From: Phalacrocorax aristotelis
Lineage: Eukaryota; Chordata; Aves; Suliformes; Phalacrocoracidae
Direction: 5' to 3'
Assembly: GCF_949628215.1 (NCBI RefSeq)
Contig: NC_134286.1
Location: 7,812,001 to 7,876,000 of the forward strand
Length of the DNA stretch: 64,000 nucleotides
Shown here: positions 9,251 through 23,900 of the stretch, piece by piece
Numbering within the stretch: position 1 is the stretch's first letter
How the letters are laid out: each line of letters begins with the position of its first letter
Made by a program: the position numbers and the translations under genes
Notes under the pieces: generated by a model
What the model was told of the DNA's origin: nothing
What the model saw: the letters and a program-made list of their open reading frames with translations, nothing else
Database searches by the model: none

Positions 9251-12200
9251 GCGCCTGGGATGAGCCAATGGCAAGGGATGCGCGGAGGAGCGAAAGCTGG
9301 GCAGGGACACACCTCATTTTCCATGGAAATATTTCTTTATCACATATATGAGAGATCTGCATTTTTTATTTATTGCATATATGTATTTCTGCTGCTGTAA
9401 GGGAAGTCACTGACATGATTAATGCTGTGTCAGACACCTCGTAGCCGGGCAGGGCTGACAAGACCATGAAATCAAAGAAACCTCACTTCTGTATAGTTAT
9501 GGAGGGGGATTAGGTGACTGGCACAAGGTTGCTGAGCAGGCCCGTAGCAGACCCTGGTGCTGGTGTCCCTGCACAGTGTCATGTGCCCTGGAGCACAGGG
9601 TCTTCTGCAGGTTTGTCTTCCATAGAGCGTCTTGTATCTCAATGGCTTTCTGCAGGATGCTCTCCACGTAACCAAGGAGAAGCCAGGCCACAGCTGGCCA
9701 GCTTCACGGCACCCATAACCTTGGTTAAAGCTCCATCCCTTCACCCCCAGCTAATGCTCCGTTTGTCAGAGGCTGTGACGGGATCCCTTTGGAGCAAAAC
9801 AGGCATCGATTGCAGCCCCACCCCTCCCCATCTCCTGCCTCACTGGAGGTCTGTGAGTGCTGTCAACAAAATGGATTAATAGTCCTATTATCAGTTGAGA
9901 TGGATGGCCAGGGTGAGGAGAAAACATCACGTCCCAGGGAACTCAAGTAGGCACATTAATAAAGATGCCACATGTTGGCTCTGAAATCTAAAAGCTTCAC
10001 TCCACTCCTTGCAACACAATTAGTTTATCCAAAGCCCAACACTCCCGTCATGATGCGCCTGCCGACATCCATAGCACCAGTGCGTGGTGGCCTGGGAGGG
10101 AGGGAGCAGGTGGCACGGTGGTCCCCATGTCCTCCTTGGCCAAAGCCCCTGCAAGAGCTCTCCATGCAAGACAGCAGCCCATTTTGTAGCACCCTCATTC
10201 AGTCACGCTGCCATCAGGGAGCTGCATGGCCCCCCACGGTGCCAGCTCGCTGCCCCTCAGCATGCGGCTGCAGGCTCGGGGGGGCCGCAGGGCCAGCCTA
10301 GCCCCGGCCCCTCGCAGCTGAGGAGCTGGCGGGACAGGGCAGCGCCGTGGCCTGTCGCTCAGCTGGCTCATTGATGGGTACGGGCAGCATGCAACAAAGA
10401 TATTGGTTCTGGTTCTGCCCACGCTGTAAAATAAGGAAAGCTTTTAATTAAAAGCAAGCAGTGCAGCTTGCAGCCCTTTGTTTGAGCACTAATGGGAATG
10501 ACTTTCCTTTCCAGCCCAGCATTTATAGCTGTCTCTCTTGTACCTGTCAAGAAGTAAATCTCAGGATCTAAAACATGTATATTTAAAACTACATTATCAG
10601 CGGGCTGTCAAGCCTGGGGTTTTTTATTAAACATTCCTTATGCAGGGGTTGAGGGGAAGGGATGAGCATGGGGCGAGGCCAGCAAAGCAGTGAGGCAGCC
10701 ACCGGCCTCCCGGCACCTGGCTGGACCGTGCAGGCTGAAGCTGTCCTGCGTCATGGGCAAACTGGCCTCTGCCATCGCCCGGAGATGGGGCAGCAGGATG
10801 GACTCACCTCCTGCCCGGCCAGCTCCTTTGTGCAGCTCCAGCTCGCCCCCCTGCCTCTCTCAGGGCACGCTGCCGCAGAGGCCGGCGGGCTTCGGGAGCT
10901 CGGTGCAGCCCTGCCTCCCCCTACAGCAAAGGCTTCCCATGGGCACCCAGCCCCAGTGCTCGTACCTGAGCCGCCGCTCACGTCCTCTGCTACAGCAAGC
11001 AGGCAGCGAAGCCTGCTTGGCCCCAGCTCCCCCGGCACCCCACTTCTCCAGGTGCAGCGCAGAACTGGAGAAAACACGCACAAAATAGTTTGAAATTTTG
11101 AAATTTGTTTTAAACATCAGAGAGGAACGTTATCTTTTTAATTTTTCAGAACCTTTCTTTTAATTTCACAATTCTGAAGTGTTGTTTTTCCCCTTTGCGG
11201 CGCCTTTTCCTTTTAGCTACTAGGTGAAGTAAAATAAATGATGTAGGTTTATTTTTTCCTTTCTTTGCTTATCCGTTGCTGCAAAACTTGAAAGCTTTTC
11301 AAAGCATCTGGTTGTCGGGAGTTACAGTTTAGGGTTGTGCTTTTTTTTCCCCTAGCAATGTTTCTAATATCACAGCAAAGTAGAAAAAAAAAAAAACCTG
11401 TAGCATAGAAAAGGGAAATGAAGAAATAGAAAACTCAGAGCAAAATCCCTAGACCATTCAGCCATCAGACATCTGCTGTGTGTCGAGAAAGAGAAGACCT
11501 GAAAAGGAGAAAAATACAATATTTTATATTTGGGGGAATTGTTTGGAAAAGAAAACAAAGTATTCAGCTTAAAATTAAACACACTTCCCCCCTCCCCATC
11601 CTGTGGGAATTCAGTGCATGTCCCCTCTTTTGGAGCGAGGACAGCCCAGCCGTCTCTGCCCATCATCCCTCTAAGAGCCAAACTTTATCGAGCATCTGCG
11701 GGACTTGCAGACATCTGTCCGTGTAACTCTGTTAGCAGTTTGCACATAATGCAGATAAGCGACTGCTGCTGTAAAATATTGAGTCTTTAGACTATAAAAA
11801 ATCGTCCTTCTAAGCTGAAATCTAACTTTATTTGTACTCCTGCAATTCCACCCAAGTCAGCAGGGTTTCCTGGCTGTTAGCAAGGGCAGCGTTTGGCACG
11901 CTCCTTCCACAGGAGAGGTTAAAGTGCCAAAGAGAGGACAGCATCACTCTGAGGAATTCGATAAACTCCTATCACTCAATAGTTTAATTCACTTTTAGTG
12001 ATGTAGCATCTTTTATCAAAGATTACATAATGCTGAATAATCATGAAGCACATAATGCAGAGCCAGACAGGCAGTTATAATCAGATTTAAAGCCTATATT
12101 AAAAAAAAAAAGTGGCAGGTGCAGGGCTAATGCTCCGCTCCCGCACTGGTGTCGGTCCAGAGGAAGCCCGCTGGAGCCGATCCTGATTTACACAGCCTGC

Positions 12201-15200
12201 CTGATAGCAAAACGTAGGGACAGGGGAGAAATAACAGGATGGTGTTTTCTGAAGGTACCTAAGGAGCCCCACATGAAGGCAGCACAGGGCACAGCATCAC
12301 CACGCGCGATGGGCAGCTAAGGAGCTGGGCAGAGGCTGGCTTTCCGCAGCATGCACGGGACAACATTAAGGCAAGAGGCAGCTGGCATCATCAACCGCTC
12401 TCTTTCCCATACATTCTATAAGGCATGAGGCAAAAGATGCTGCATGATTCGGGGGGCCATTAGAGGCGATGAAGCCTTTCCCCTTGCCTCGCTGGCCCAC
12501 GTCCCACCAGCTGCTGCCAGTATTCATTGCCCAGTGGCTACTCGATGGTCTGTGGCAAAAGAGCACGCTCATTCTCAGGCCATTTCCCAGGGGGCACGTT
12601 ATGAAAAGCTACTGCTGTAATCGGCATCTCTGCCAGCTGTGTCAGCTGAGGGGCCAGGACCCAGCGGGGTGGGGAGGTGCTCCTACTCAGGCAGGAGACC
12701 TGCAGCGAGAGCCTGGCATGCTGCCGAGCAAGCTGGTCCCACAGCCGCGCAGCCCAACCACAGCCGAGGTCAGCATCAACACCAAACATCATCCTCAGAG
12801 GTGACCGACAGCCAGCCTGCTGCCTGCTGCGGGATCACACCAAAAAAACTATGCAGCTGGATTGATTTAATCCCGTATCTTACAGGGAAAGTTGGCCGGG
12901 GGGTCTGCAAATGGCTGCTGGTCACCCTCCCTGCTGGTCACGCTCCCCCGGCCCCTCGGGTGCAGCAGCACACCTGCATCTGGCAGCCTTCGAGGAGACA
13001 TGCGTTTCAGCCATGCTGGCTAAATATTTCCCATGCAATCAATTCCAGCGTACAAAACCATCAAACAGGATAACCTTGTGATCAAATGGCCAACAGAGAA
13101 AAGTGCTTAATACTATCCACTCCAGATAATGAGCTAGATTTCCAGCACAGGCCCCAAACACACATCACCATACACTAAATGCCATGCAATTGCCTGCACA
13201 ACAAGTTAAGGAAAGATTAAAAGCGAGGAGGAGAGAAGAGGGAGGGTAGAAAATGAAGCACAAGGAAATTGCAATCTGTGCCATCAGCGTGTGCAAGAGC
13301 AGAGCCGGGGGAGCGCTGCAATGCAGTTCAGTGCACGATTGCGTGGTGGACCTTCAGGACAGCATGCTGGATGCCTGCCTGGATTTACAAACCATGCACG
13401 CTGTTACCCACACAGGTGAAGAACAGACGGCCTTAGGGTTTACAAGACAGCAATGCCATGGCTGAATTAAGAGGCAACCAAACTTCTCTCTGCAGGAGAT
13501 CCGCCTGCTGGCGAAGGTTATCCTAGGTGATGGGAGAATCTCTGCTTTTCCTACCCTGCTTACAAATAGCACATCTTATTTTAGTCTGCAGGTCCTTGCA
13601 TGGACAAACAGATTACAAAGGTCAGGGGAATAGAGACACCTGGGGAAGGACAGTGATTTAGAGAAACAAGGCAGTGCAATATCTCTGGTCTGAACGGCTA
13701 CACAGCTAATGCACAGAGCTTAGCAAACTCTGCACAGCCACTCCCGCAACATCTGTTCCATCTTTCAAATCAGTCATAAATACAACTAAATCACTTATTC
13801 TACATTTATTCTTCCTGGTTTTTTTCTCCCTTTTATTCCAGCATGCTACTTAGTCTGCTGCTGACCCCATGGGATGGGAAAGAGACTGCAATGCTTCCTT
13901 CTTTCAGCAGAAATTAGATACCTGGCACTGGCAGAGAGCTGACAGCTCCCAAACATTCACTTGCTTTTACACCCGAGCCACAAGCCTCCTGCCCAGCATG
14001 CCAACAGACAGGAGAGCACATTTTTGGGATATACAGCCTCCTGCCATAGCACTGATGCCAGCTGGGAGATTTAGGCAGCGCTCCTCAGCTGGTGCGATTT
14101 GCCCCAGCTCCAGAGCAGCCGATGGAGATGCCTAGGACCAGCTGAGGAGCAGCCACGGGACCAGGACCAGGCTCCTGCTCCATCCCACCAAGGTGCCCGC
14201 AGGCACCACGGAATCTGGCTCTGGTTCCTCGCTGGTATTGACTTAGCAGCATCCTGCAGTTTGGCATTTCAAACACTGCCTGCCTGTATCCTACACCCAG
14301 CAATTAGCAGTCCAGGCACCGATCCCGGCATGCTTCCCCCCTCCCCTCCCACTTCTGCAACTGCAGATGTAGGGAAATTGCGGAACACACCCGTCAAAAC
14401 CCCAGCTCTCCCCCAGCATTGCCGCATGGATCATTTTCAGCCACCAAACTGAGATTCACACGTTATGGCACCCCGCCTGTGCTGTCTGTGGTGAGCCTGA
14501 TGTTCCCGCACCGCAACACAGCCAGGCTACCGGTGGTGTTTCAGCAGAGCGCTCGGAGATGTGAATGTCAGGAAAAGCGATTTGTCACATAACATTACCT
14601 ATGAGAGAAGGGAGAAAAGGCTAGAAAAATGCCTAACAATTGGTGTAATTATGGCCTCTTCAAATGGCTACACGATGTCAGACACGGCGCAGGGGAAGGT
14701 GCTGGCATAGCTTATCATAACTGAACGCAGGGTGGATGCTGTTCCAAACCAGTGATTAATAATCTGCTAGGATTTGTTTTGGCGTGGCAAAAAACCGAGT
14801 GTGGTGTCTCAGAAAGATGCCAGGTGGACAGCATGGAGCAGAGCCCCCTGGCCAGCCACCGGCACGCCACAGAGCAGGTGCTGGCAATGCCGGTACCGGT
14901 CCAGGTGGTCACCCCAGGCAGTGTGGTGCATGCTCCTCATTTGTGGGGTAACAGCATCCTGGCAGGGACTGCTCCTGCCACTGCCCCTGGCATTCCTCAA
15001 GCTGTCACCTATGCCTTGCAGAACAGGGGGAACGCCGGCTGCAAAGGCCAGCGTGCAGGCAGGATTGCTGGCTCCTGTCCTCCCACAGGGCCAGCGGAGG
15101 CTGCCGAGCAGCATGGGCACGTGAAGGCAGCCTTGTTGCCAACCTTGAATCTCCACAACAAATTCCCAGACCTTACTTCTAGCAGGAATGCCAGGATGAA

Positions 15201-15690
15201 GGCTTCCCTCCCGCAGCCCAGGCTGGTCCTCCTCCTCTTCCCCAACCCACAGACTTCATTTGCTCTGGGGCAATGAGATATCGCCTTCTGGGCAGCCAAA
15301 AGAACAGCTGCAGCTCCAGCAGTGGAAAAGCATGAAGCCCAGTTCCTTGAGAGGCCACCCAGCTGCTGTGGAGTGGGCGGGCAGGGCACCCAGCCCAGGA
15401 TGGATCTGCCTTCCCCCCAGGGCCCTGGGCCAACATGCCACCACAGCCACAGCAAACATGAACCCTGCCCTTCAGAGAAGAACACAGCAGGGAGGTGGCA
15501 ACTGTGCCCATCCAACAGCTCACATTACTCATCTCCTTGGAAAGTAAGCAGCAGAGCTTGGATGTCCAAGCAATCAGGTACCAAGATCTGAATGTCTGCT
15601 GATGGCAACATATCCTCCAATGTGAGGCTAAGGATAAAAGTGAGTCCAGCTGGACAAGATATATTGTTTGGATGAGACTAAGAATCACTT
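9251..15690. other. Gene-free interval, PCDH19-TNMD part 1
   Basis: No exon chain, RNA gene or fresh repeat was recognised. GC-rich stretches (10.08-10.38 and 10.66-11.08 kb) give long but unconvincing open frames. AT-rich non-repetitive stretches occur at 10.42-10.63, 11.09-11.85, 11.93-12.12 and 13.04-13.25 kb, with A/T homopolymers near 11382-11396 and 12099-12110. The block at 11.93-12.12 kb is the most enhancer-like. Confidence 0.5.
11930..12115. promoter_or_regulatory. Candidate conserved non-coding block
   Basis: A dense AT-rich stretch with TTTAATTC, ATAATGCTGAATAATCATG and GTTATAATCAGATTTAAAG: homeobox and POU-like words packed without simple repeats or CpG. It sits in the middle of gene-free DNA. 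The call rests on composition alone. Confidence 0.25.
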
Positions 15691-16689
15691 ATGCAGTGTT
15701 TTATTAACCGTAATGGATAGCTGTGCCTAATAAAATGACTAATAATCTTGTTTAAGGGATCGCTCCTGAATCACAGCGTTGTGGCCAGTGCTGCAAACTT
15801 TCCTCACTGGTTTGCTGGCCAAATCATTTCCTGGAGCAAGCGATGCCCAGAACAAAAGAACACAAATCAGATAGGAACAGCTTTCTGCTTTTTTTTTTTA
15901 TTTTAAGAATTGGAGACAATATGACAGGTAGCATCCCCTATTTCACAGTCCCTCTGATTTTCACACTTCATCTCATCTCAGTCCATCAGGATTGCTGTCT
16001 TACCCAGCCTGCTGCTCCACATTCAGCTCAGGTGTTTCCTGGGGACAGACCTCTGCCGGGGGTAAATGGTTGGTGGCTAATGGAAGGAAACAGAGGAAAA
16101 AGTAATTTACATCAGCTAAGCATTTTTTCTGTACACTGCTATTTTGTGATCATCTATAATTTTAATGTATTAACAGCAAAAGATGCATCTCTTCTCCATG
16201 TTCATCTTGTTTGCAGGTGATGTGATCCTGAGGGACTGGTCTGCTATTTGAGGGCATTTTTGGAAATTCCTTATTTCCACAATTGTGAGCAACCCCTGAA
16301 AGCAGGGCAGGAGGTCACTTGGGGAGGGGTGGCATCCTACCTGACAGAGGAACTGCCTTTTAAGCAAGACACTCAGGAGCAGCAAAGCATGCTGCATCAA
16401 GACAACCAGCCAGCTTTTGCAATGACGAGACGCATCATTAACCAGAGCTGTGGTGACGGCAAAGAGTAGCGGGTGGCACGTAGCCTGGGGACGGACACCC
16501 AGACAGTGCGCAGAGTTGGGACCAGAGACCCAGGCTTAGGGACCGATGGGGAATGCACTGGGATCCCAGAGAAAGCAGTTGCCTGGACCAGAGCTCTGTA
16601 CATGTCCTCCTGAAACATCCCCTGCCTGGTGCTCCACCCAGCACCCAAGACCCTCACACAGCTGACCCAAGGCTGTGATTCAGGGCACC

Positions 16690-16890
16690 ATGCTCTCCTG
16701 CAGCCAAGGAATAAATAATTATTATTAGGGCAAGTACCACATTCAAAGGGAAAAACAGCAATTACAACCTAGACCATGTGGCAGGATTACGTGATAAACT
16801 ACGTGAAAAAACACCCTTCCTCGTAGAGCTTTAACATATACCCTAGCCCTATCATCATTATTTACTTTAATTAGCAAGCTAATCAGCTGA
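16690..16890. promoter_or_regulatory. Candidate conserved non-coding block
   Basis: AT-rich, non-repetitive, CpG-poor except for two ACGT words (GGATTACGTGATAAACTACGTG). It has TAAT-type cores (TTTAATTAGCAAGCTAATCAGC) forming a partial inverted repeat around AGCAAGCT. It resembles vertebrate developmental enhancers. No function can be assigned. Confidence 0.25.
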
Positions 16891-19800
16891 CGGCACTGTG
16901 GAGCCAGGGCTGGCTCTGGGTGACTGGTGAGGGTCCTGATGGAGAAAGCCACCAGCATGACCCATTGCCTGCACGTCCCCTCTACACCCTACACAGGGCC
17001 TCCCTAAACCTGTGTTAAGCTGGGAGGGGTGTGAGTGGGGGGCTCAGCACCACAGAGCCCTGGTCAACCGTCCATCCTTCCATCCCTCTGGGGGGAAGGC
17101 CTGAGCAACCAGCCCATGAATGAGATCAAGTTTCCAGCCCTGAAGAATGAAAACGCAGCTCGTTGAAATTCTGCCTGCCTTCGCAAACAAAGCCAGCGAC
17201 TGCCTCTGGGCTGGGTGCCCCAGCCCTGCCTGCGCAGCCCTGCCCGTGCGGCTCGGAACTGGGGCTCACGCCGCACCCGGATGGGGGACCCCACTTAGCC
17301 AGCAAGACTGCTGCTCAGCCTCCTGTAAACAGCAAATACAGGGAAATAAACACTAAATAGGTCTCTCGCAATGCGCACAAATGCCACAGGGGCTGTCCTC
17401 TAAGGCAAGCCGCTTCCCCCCCAGGAGCCTCCTTTGAACTCTGTTTTCTTCCAAGTCCTGGCCCATATCTTCCCTTTCCTGACTGCTGTCGAGGCCAGCA
17501 GCCCAGGTGGGCTGACCCTGCTGCTCTCTCCAAGGGGGTGTTCCTGCCCACAAATGGAAATGTAGCATGCTTGCTTAGATTTTGAATAAGTCACCTATCA
17601 CCAGAAATCACAGCCCCCACCAGCCCACCAGGGTCTGACTGATGCCATCATTCATGTGCGGAGGCTTTCATGCTTTGGGCACCTGCAGAACCTGAGCTGG
17701 AACGGATGGAGCTGGTTTAGGTATTCTGCAAATTTGCAGCAGTTTACTGGAAACATTTAGCCTTCTTTCTTTTCATTAATGAAGTTTAAACATACTTTGA
17801 TTTTCTTCATATTTGCTCATTATTTGAAATTGCACAGGGATGCTTTAATGGGGGTGTTTTGGAGCAGGGACTGCCTGCCTGCTGTTCAAAGGCAAGCAGG
17901 CAGCAGCCGCAGCACGTCCCTGCTCCGGCCCCGACACGCTCTGCGGGACGGAAACCTGGCAAGGATTCAGGCTCCTACCACCGCCCCCCAGACCTCCTCT
18001 TTCTGCAGGCTTTTCTGCAAGCAGACTTTACTCCAGATGCAGAAGCGCTTGCTGAGAGCAATTTAAAAGGGTTTGCAAACACCAGCATGGTTCTTATTGA
18101 AACAAATATCCACCAATCTGTGCCATGCTCCAAGAGCACGAGCTCCAGGAAAGATCATGTCTCCCCAGCTGGTTCGGACGCGGTGCCACGGCAGCAGTGT
18201 CAGAGCCACTTGGCTGCAGGCAGCCTCCTGCCAGCCCTGCCCACGCCGTGGGGCACACGTCCAGACACCCACCGAGCCGGCATGCAGACAGGATGGGACC
18301 ACACTGCCAGCGCTGGGGGCAAGGCAGGAGGTGAATGCAGCTGGAGGGTATGAGAGGACACCCCATCACCAAAACACCCCATGCAGTAGAAGCACCAAAG
18401 AGGGGGTAAGCAATGGGGTGGGAAGTCACTGTGGGCACCAAGCACAGCTTCTCCACACTCCCATCAACACCTGCATGGACAGAAAAGCTCCATGCATATA
18501 AGACCATCATGCACACAAGGAAATGCAGAGCATGGCTATGAGATGTCTCCTTTCCCTGCTTCTTCAGCCACCTGCCTGACCTGGGCCAGGGGGTCTGAGA
18601 TGACCCTGGCCGGTGTAATCAGAAATGAGAACCGTGGGGTAAGATACAAACCCCTTGTTGATCCTGGTTACACCACAAAGGAGCATTGTTCACTCTGCCA
18701 TGTCTGCCAAACGGCAGAAGTCTCACCCCAGACATAGTGGAGCTTCCCTGCACCAGCCATGGGACAAGGAGCCACCAAAGGCACTTCCAAATAAGGAGCC
18801 GACACCGACCAGCAGAAAGCTTTTGTGTGGATGCTCCCAGCCACTGCCAAAACTTCTGCAGCCTGAGTATTTCAGACCTGCTATAACATTCGAGTATTTC
18901 ACATATATCGCACAAGCCCAGTTTATTTCAGGAATTATATCGTGATGGATAGCTAGATGCAAGGAAAGGCCATTATACACTATAAAAAGCTGCACAGTCT
19001 TCCTGCCTGCTCCGTGCTCTGTGACAAACCATCTGCTTTGCCTGCACCTCCCTTTGTTTATCCTGCTCAGCTCAGCTGAAATTAAAATTGACAAAAGCAA
19101 TTTCTCCCGATCAAGTTGGAAAGATAAGGAGAGCGGCTGCTGAACACACTGCCATAGAAACCTGGGCTACTCCAGCGTTTCATCCTCCTCCTCCTCCCTG
19201 CGCAGCAGCTAAGCCTGTGAAGTGCCCAGCTGCAGTGGGAAGATCCTCCTGCTCACGCCAAAGGAGAAACACAGATGGATTTAGCCACAGGAGATCCATC
19301 TCGCAAACACAGCGCTGAGAAGGAGTTTTGTTTTATTTGTGCTCCGATCCCCTCCCCTTGGATTCAGAAGTACAAAGTGGCCCCTTTGATTAGAAAAGCA
19401 CATTTGGATGAATTTGAATTATTTCCCGTTCGAGGGAAGGGAGGGGGGGAAAGGCAGAGTATTTTCTCTGAGAACATTTCTGGAGTGTCTGAGAACCTTC
19501 TAGGTTATATTTACACCGCTAAAGCACTTTTCAGCTCCAAGCACTCTGCAAAATATGGGTCCAGGCTGCAGATGCAGCTGTAACTCTGTAAGCTCTGGCA
19601 CTAAGCCTCCAGTATTTGGTCCTCCAGCATTTAAGCCCAGCCTCTGATGATACACCTGCCTGGGGCAATAAAAGCTGGAAGATGAGAAAGAGCCCCTCAT
19701 CACTTCCTCGCAGCTCAGGGACCCTCTCCTTGAGGGGCTGGAGCACAAGCCCCCCTTTAAGCCCAGCAGGATCAGCTCCTGCAACATATTTCCATCCCTT

Positions 19801-20870
19801 GGTGCCACACCACTAGTGCAAAAGCCAGGAGCCGGAGGCACGGAGTGCAGCTCTTAAAAGAGTGGGGACCTTCATATTTCTACATCCAATTTCTTTAGAC
19901 ATGTTAATAGCACGAGGCCTCTTTTCTCAGAGATGCAGGAGCAGCTGCTAGAGTCTCCGCTGAATTAAGCTAAGGGCAAGTTTTATGTTTTGAAGAAAGA
20001 TTTTTTGGGGTCTGGTATTTTTTTTAAATCAGAGAGCAAAGAAAGACATCAGAAAAACATCAAGCTGCGAGACATGCCATTTTCCCAGTGCTGTTATAAC
20101 TCAGGAATAGCTGAATAAAACTGCAGTCCGTGTTCCTGACAAATTCCCTGGTGGGCTGAGTAAAGGCTGGAGAAATTCCACCCCAGAAGGTAATTGCCTT
20201 TTTTTTTTTTTTTAACCTTCCTGAAGTTATCAGAGTTGCAGGAAGACCCTGAAAGAGAAGCCCCTTGTCTCAGCCCTGTTGCAGGAGTAGCAGACCAGGA
20301 GCCTGCTGTTGTGCGCTGCATGTGGGGCTGGTGGGCTGCAGGGACCAGCTTTTGCAGGGCAATGCAGCAAAGTAAGGGGACCATTGGATGTCACAGTCCT
20401 TCTGCTTACTGAATTCATGGGTGGAGGGTCAGAAGACCACCAGGGCCTGAGAGGAGACCGAGGAGCACTCTAGGTGGGAACAAGAGCCTCATCTACACAG
20501 ACTGCACTTTCTGCAGGCATTCATGGCTCCATGACTGCCTTTGACAGCAAAGAAAAGCTCTTGCAGCTCAGGTGAAACACAAACGGAGGGTGCCTTGATT
20601 CCCAGCCATTTAGCCTCCTCCCTCTATTATGCCAGCCTTACGTAGGAAGCCCCATTGCTCCTCAGCCCTGTAGCCAGAGACGCCAGGCACTTGCTGCCAC
20701 CAATTAATCAAGATGACCGCTTCGATTGCGTTACACATCAAGGGGCAGATAACACCGATAAACCACTCCCCAGCAAGGCAAAACTGGAGCGATGATGCCA
20801 GCAAATCGATAGACCAATTCTGGATTTGCACAGGATGCGTTACCTTAGGATCTGGATCTGCTTCTGGGTT

Positions 20871-20957
20871 TGTCCAGGATAAGCAAGATTAGATCTGGAT
20901 CAATCCCAGGCTTACCAGGGCTAAGCAAGATTAGACCAGGGATCAGCCTCTGTATTG
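20871..20957 (+). repeat. Imperfect 42-bp tandem duplication
   Basis: The word AAGCAAGATTAGA occurs at 20881 and again at 20923, each followed by a (T/C)(C/A)(T/G)GGATCA-like tail and preceded by CCAGG(A/G)(T/C)(A/T)-like sequence. Two diverged copies are present. Origin unknown. Confidence 0.7.
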
Positions 20958-23900
20958 ATCGTATAATTTGTCACTACTATGCCTGGGAAAAAAATCCCCT
21001 GTGCAGCTAATGGAGGCTGCACCAGCATGAGGGAGTGGAGATACCAGCCCTGCTCCCCTCGCTATATTCATTAGACATGTCATTCACCCAGCAGTCATTG
21101 TTTTCTGTGATAGCATACTTAAAATTCAGCAGCACACTCTTCCCCACATTTAAATAGAAACAGAGATTTACCCCCGGACATATATTATGCATTAAAATGG
21201 TATTTTAGGAATTGGAGTAAGAATTCACCTGACTCCTCATTTATCTGCAGCTAATGAGGCTCCACAAATCAGTGCCCCATGAACGCTCCTTCCTGGACGA
21301 GACCCGGAGGGACCACAGCACTGGGATGGCAAAAGCAGAGGGAGCAGCATGTGGTCTGGGTAGTAACTCGGGGGAGAAGCAAGCCAAGCATCCAAGGAGG
21401 CTGGGTACACAAAGAGAATGGGGAATGATCTGCAACAGTCACTTGCTTGACAGCATCTGCCGGCATCGGCCAATGCGATGTGACATTTTCGAGTCTGGGA
21501 TGGGGACGTGACTTCTTCATCTAGACCTTGCTAAGTTGCCCTGGGATTTTGAAGGGTTTGATGATAATAATAACTGGTTGGGTTTTTTTGCATGAGCTAC
21601 TTCTTATGTGTCCCTGACTCTAAGAGTTAAAAGGAATCAAAGACTTTGCAAACCTTCTGGCAGCTTTAGGGATCGCAGCCCACTAGCAAGCAGGGAGGAG
21701 AAGGAAGAGCTCTCCTGGCCTCTGAAGTCTGCTCCTCCTTGGGGAGCAGCAAAAAGTTATTTCTGCAATGTTGCAACTGGATCAGCTGAGGAGGAGATGA
21801 CATGAGATTAATGAAATAATAGTGCTCTGTGGGCTGTGCAGGGCAGAATATCGCCCTGGCAATGCTCTTGCCAGCTAGCTGAACATCAGGCAGGGGAAAC
21901 CACAGACACTGGCCTTCTGCCTCCAACTTTTTGCCTTCAGCAGCAAGGACTTCTTAGGTCTGCATCCCTCCTGTACCCTTGTCCCCTCCTGGGCAAGGGA
22001 GGGTCATTTTCAGGTGCAGAGAGGACATGTCGCTCAGTTATGGCTGGTGCAGGAACACTGGCTTGCCTTGTTTGCAGTGTGATGAATACACAGCACTTGG
22101 GACTCATTTATCCAAACAGAAGCCATCCCCAAAATTCCTCTGCAAGTTTTCCCAAGGTATCCATGTCCCCTTATTATTGACTGCACTACTGAAAGCATCA
22201 TCTGCTGAAGACAAGCATTCTGGTGTGCATGGTGGACAACACCAATAAATCACTGGGTCACACTGCTGCCAGGGAGGTCCTGCTGCAGAAGGGCTGTGGG
22301 GGGCACCTGGTGCTGGGTTTGTGGTCCCACCTGACCCTCTCAGTTCCCCCATTCCACCCCAGCCTCTGAGCAAGGCCAGGGTTTGCCCTGCCCCATGCAC
22401 CAGGAGCCACTCGAGGGGATCAGCCACCTTCAGCAGACACCAGCTTCTGCAAACAACCCTTGCGCATGTTATTTTTTTTTTGCCTGCTTATCCCAGTAAA
22501 TATGTTTCAGTTAATCCAATTTGCTCTCACATTGAGGAGCATCAAACACAGCAGCTGTCAACCAAATATTAAAGATTAAAAAAAAAAAAGCAGCTACAGA
22601 CCTTCGCTGGCAGCTTGGGAGAGAAGGCGCAGTGCAGGCATCCGCACATTGCAGAGGGCGAGCAATTCCCTCAGCCCTGCGAGACACAGCTGGGGTATGC
22701 TGACCACCAGCAGCAAATAACATAGGGGCAAAGGACTAAATCACATTTGTACAACCTCCTCCCCCATGTTTCTCTGCATTATTTAAAAGAAAATATGTTC
22801 TCTTCTAGTCTTTATACTTTCCCTTTTGCACTCAATTCCTGCTGCTGGTGAGTCAACTAAATTAAACCCTCCAAGCCCAGGTTTGAAAGCAGCATGAAGC
22901 CACGCTCTGGATCTGATCCAGGTCTAGAAAGGTGCCACAGCTCCTGCAGTGGGACAGAGCTGGCTCTCAGATCAGGTGGACCCAGAGCAGTGCAGACCTG
23001 GGCTTGGCAGAGCAGACAGCTGCCACTCATTGACTGAAAGCCCAGAGCCCAACATTTGTAGCACTGAAATGCAGATCTAGGTCCAAACCCTGGGGAAGAG
23101 CCATGCCCAGGGAACAGGGGCACGGGCAGCTGCCACTGACCCTGCCCAAGACCATCACAACATTGATAAGGACCAGGACAAAGCAAGAGCCTGGGGCCAC
23201 CATGGTCAGGCAACATTCAGAGACAAAGCCAGACACCACCATGAGCCCCAGGTCCCCCACCCTCGCTCAAGCATCAGACAGGTCCGTGGCACTTGCAATG
23301 CCATGTGATAACAGCATCACACTGGGCTGTCTAGACACCCCACGAGCAGCCCATAAATCCCCACACCCTCCCCTCATCAGGGCCTTGCAGAAGCAGCATT
23401 GCTTTTTCCAGCAAAATGACTCACCTGCACCATCTCGGCAAGCACCACGGGCAGGCAGAGGCGAAGGTGACAGAGGGGCAGCCCCACGCACAGCCGAGCA
23501 TGGCCAGGGGGGCTGCTTCCCCCCCTCGGCAGGCTGAGCTGGAGGCAGGGAGGGGATTCTGCCCCCACCCAGGGCTCACGTAAGGGCATGAGGCTATAGC
23601 AGGCGCCAGCATCTCTATTGGAAAACCTACCCCTGCAGAGCGCAATTGATTTTTTAAATTAATCTATTTACAGCAATTGGAGTTGAGCTAGCTTTAGGTG
23701 CTATTTAAGCTGCTTTCCCTGTGCCTCATGTTCAGCATTTGCATGGTAGGATTAAGCCAGCTGGGGGAGCGGGAACAGGGAGGCGAGCACCCCTGGGCGC
23801 TGCTGCCTGATATCTGTGCACCCAGAGGAAGGCCCGAGCCGAGCCTCCTTGCAGCCCTCTACCCAGCATGCCCAGAGCATCCTCCCACCAGGGCAAGGCT

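Noticed and set aside
10662-11093. Overlapping frames of 110-143 codons in a GC-rich patch
   Set aside because: Three frames on both strands are open at once, no signal peptide or domain is visible, and no splice chain connects them to anything.
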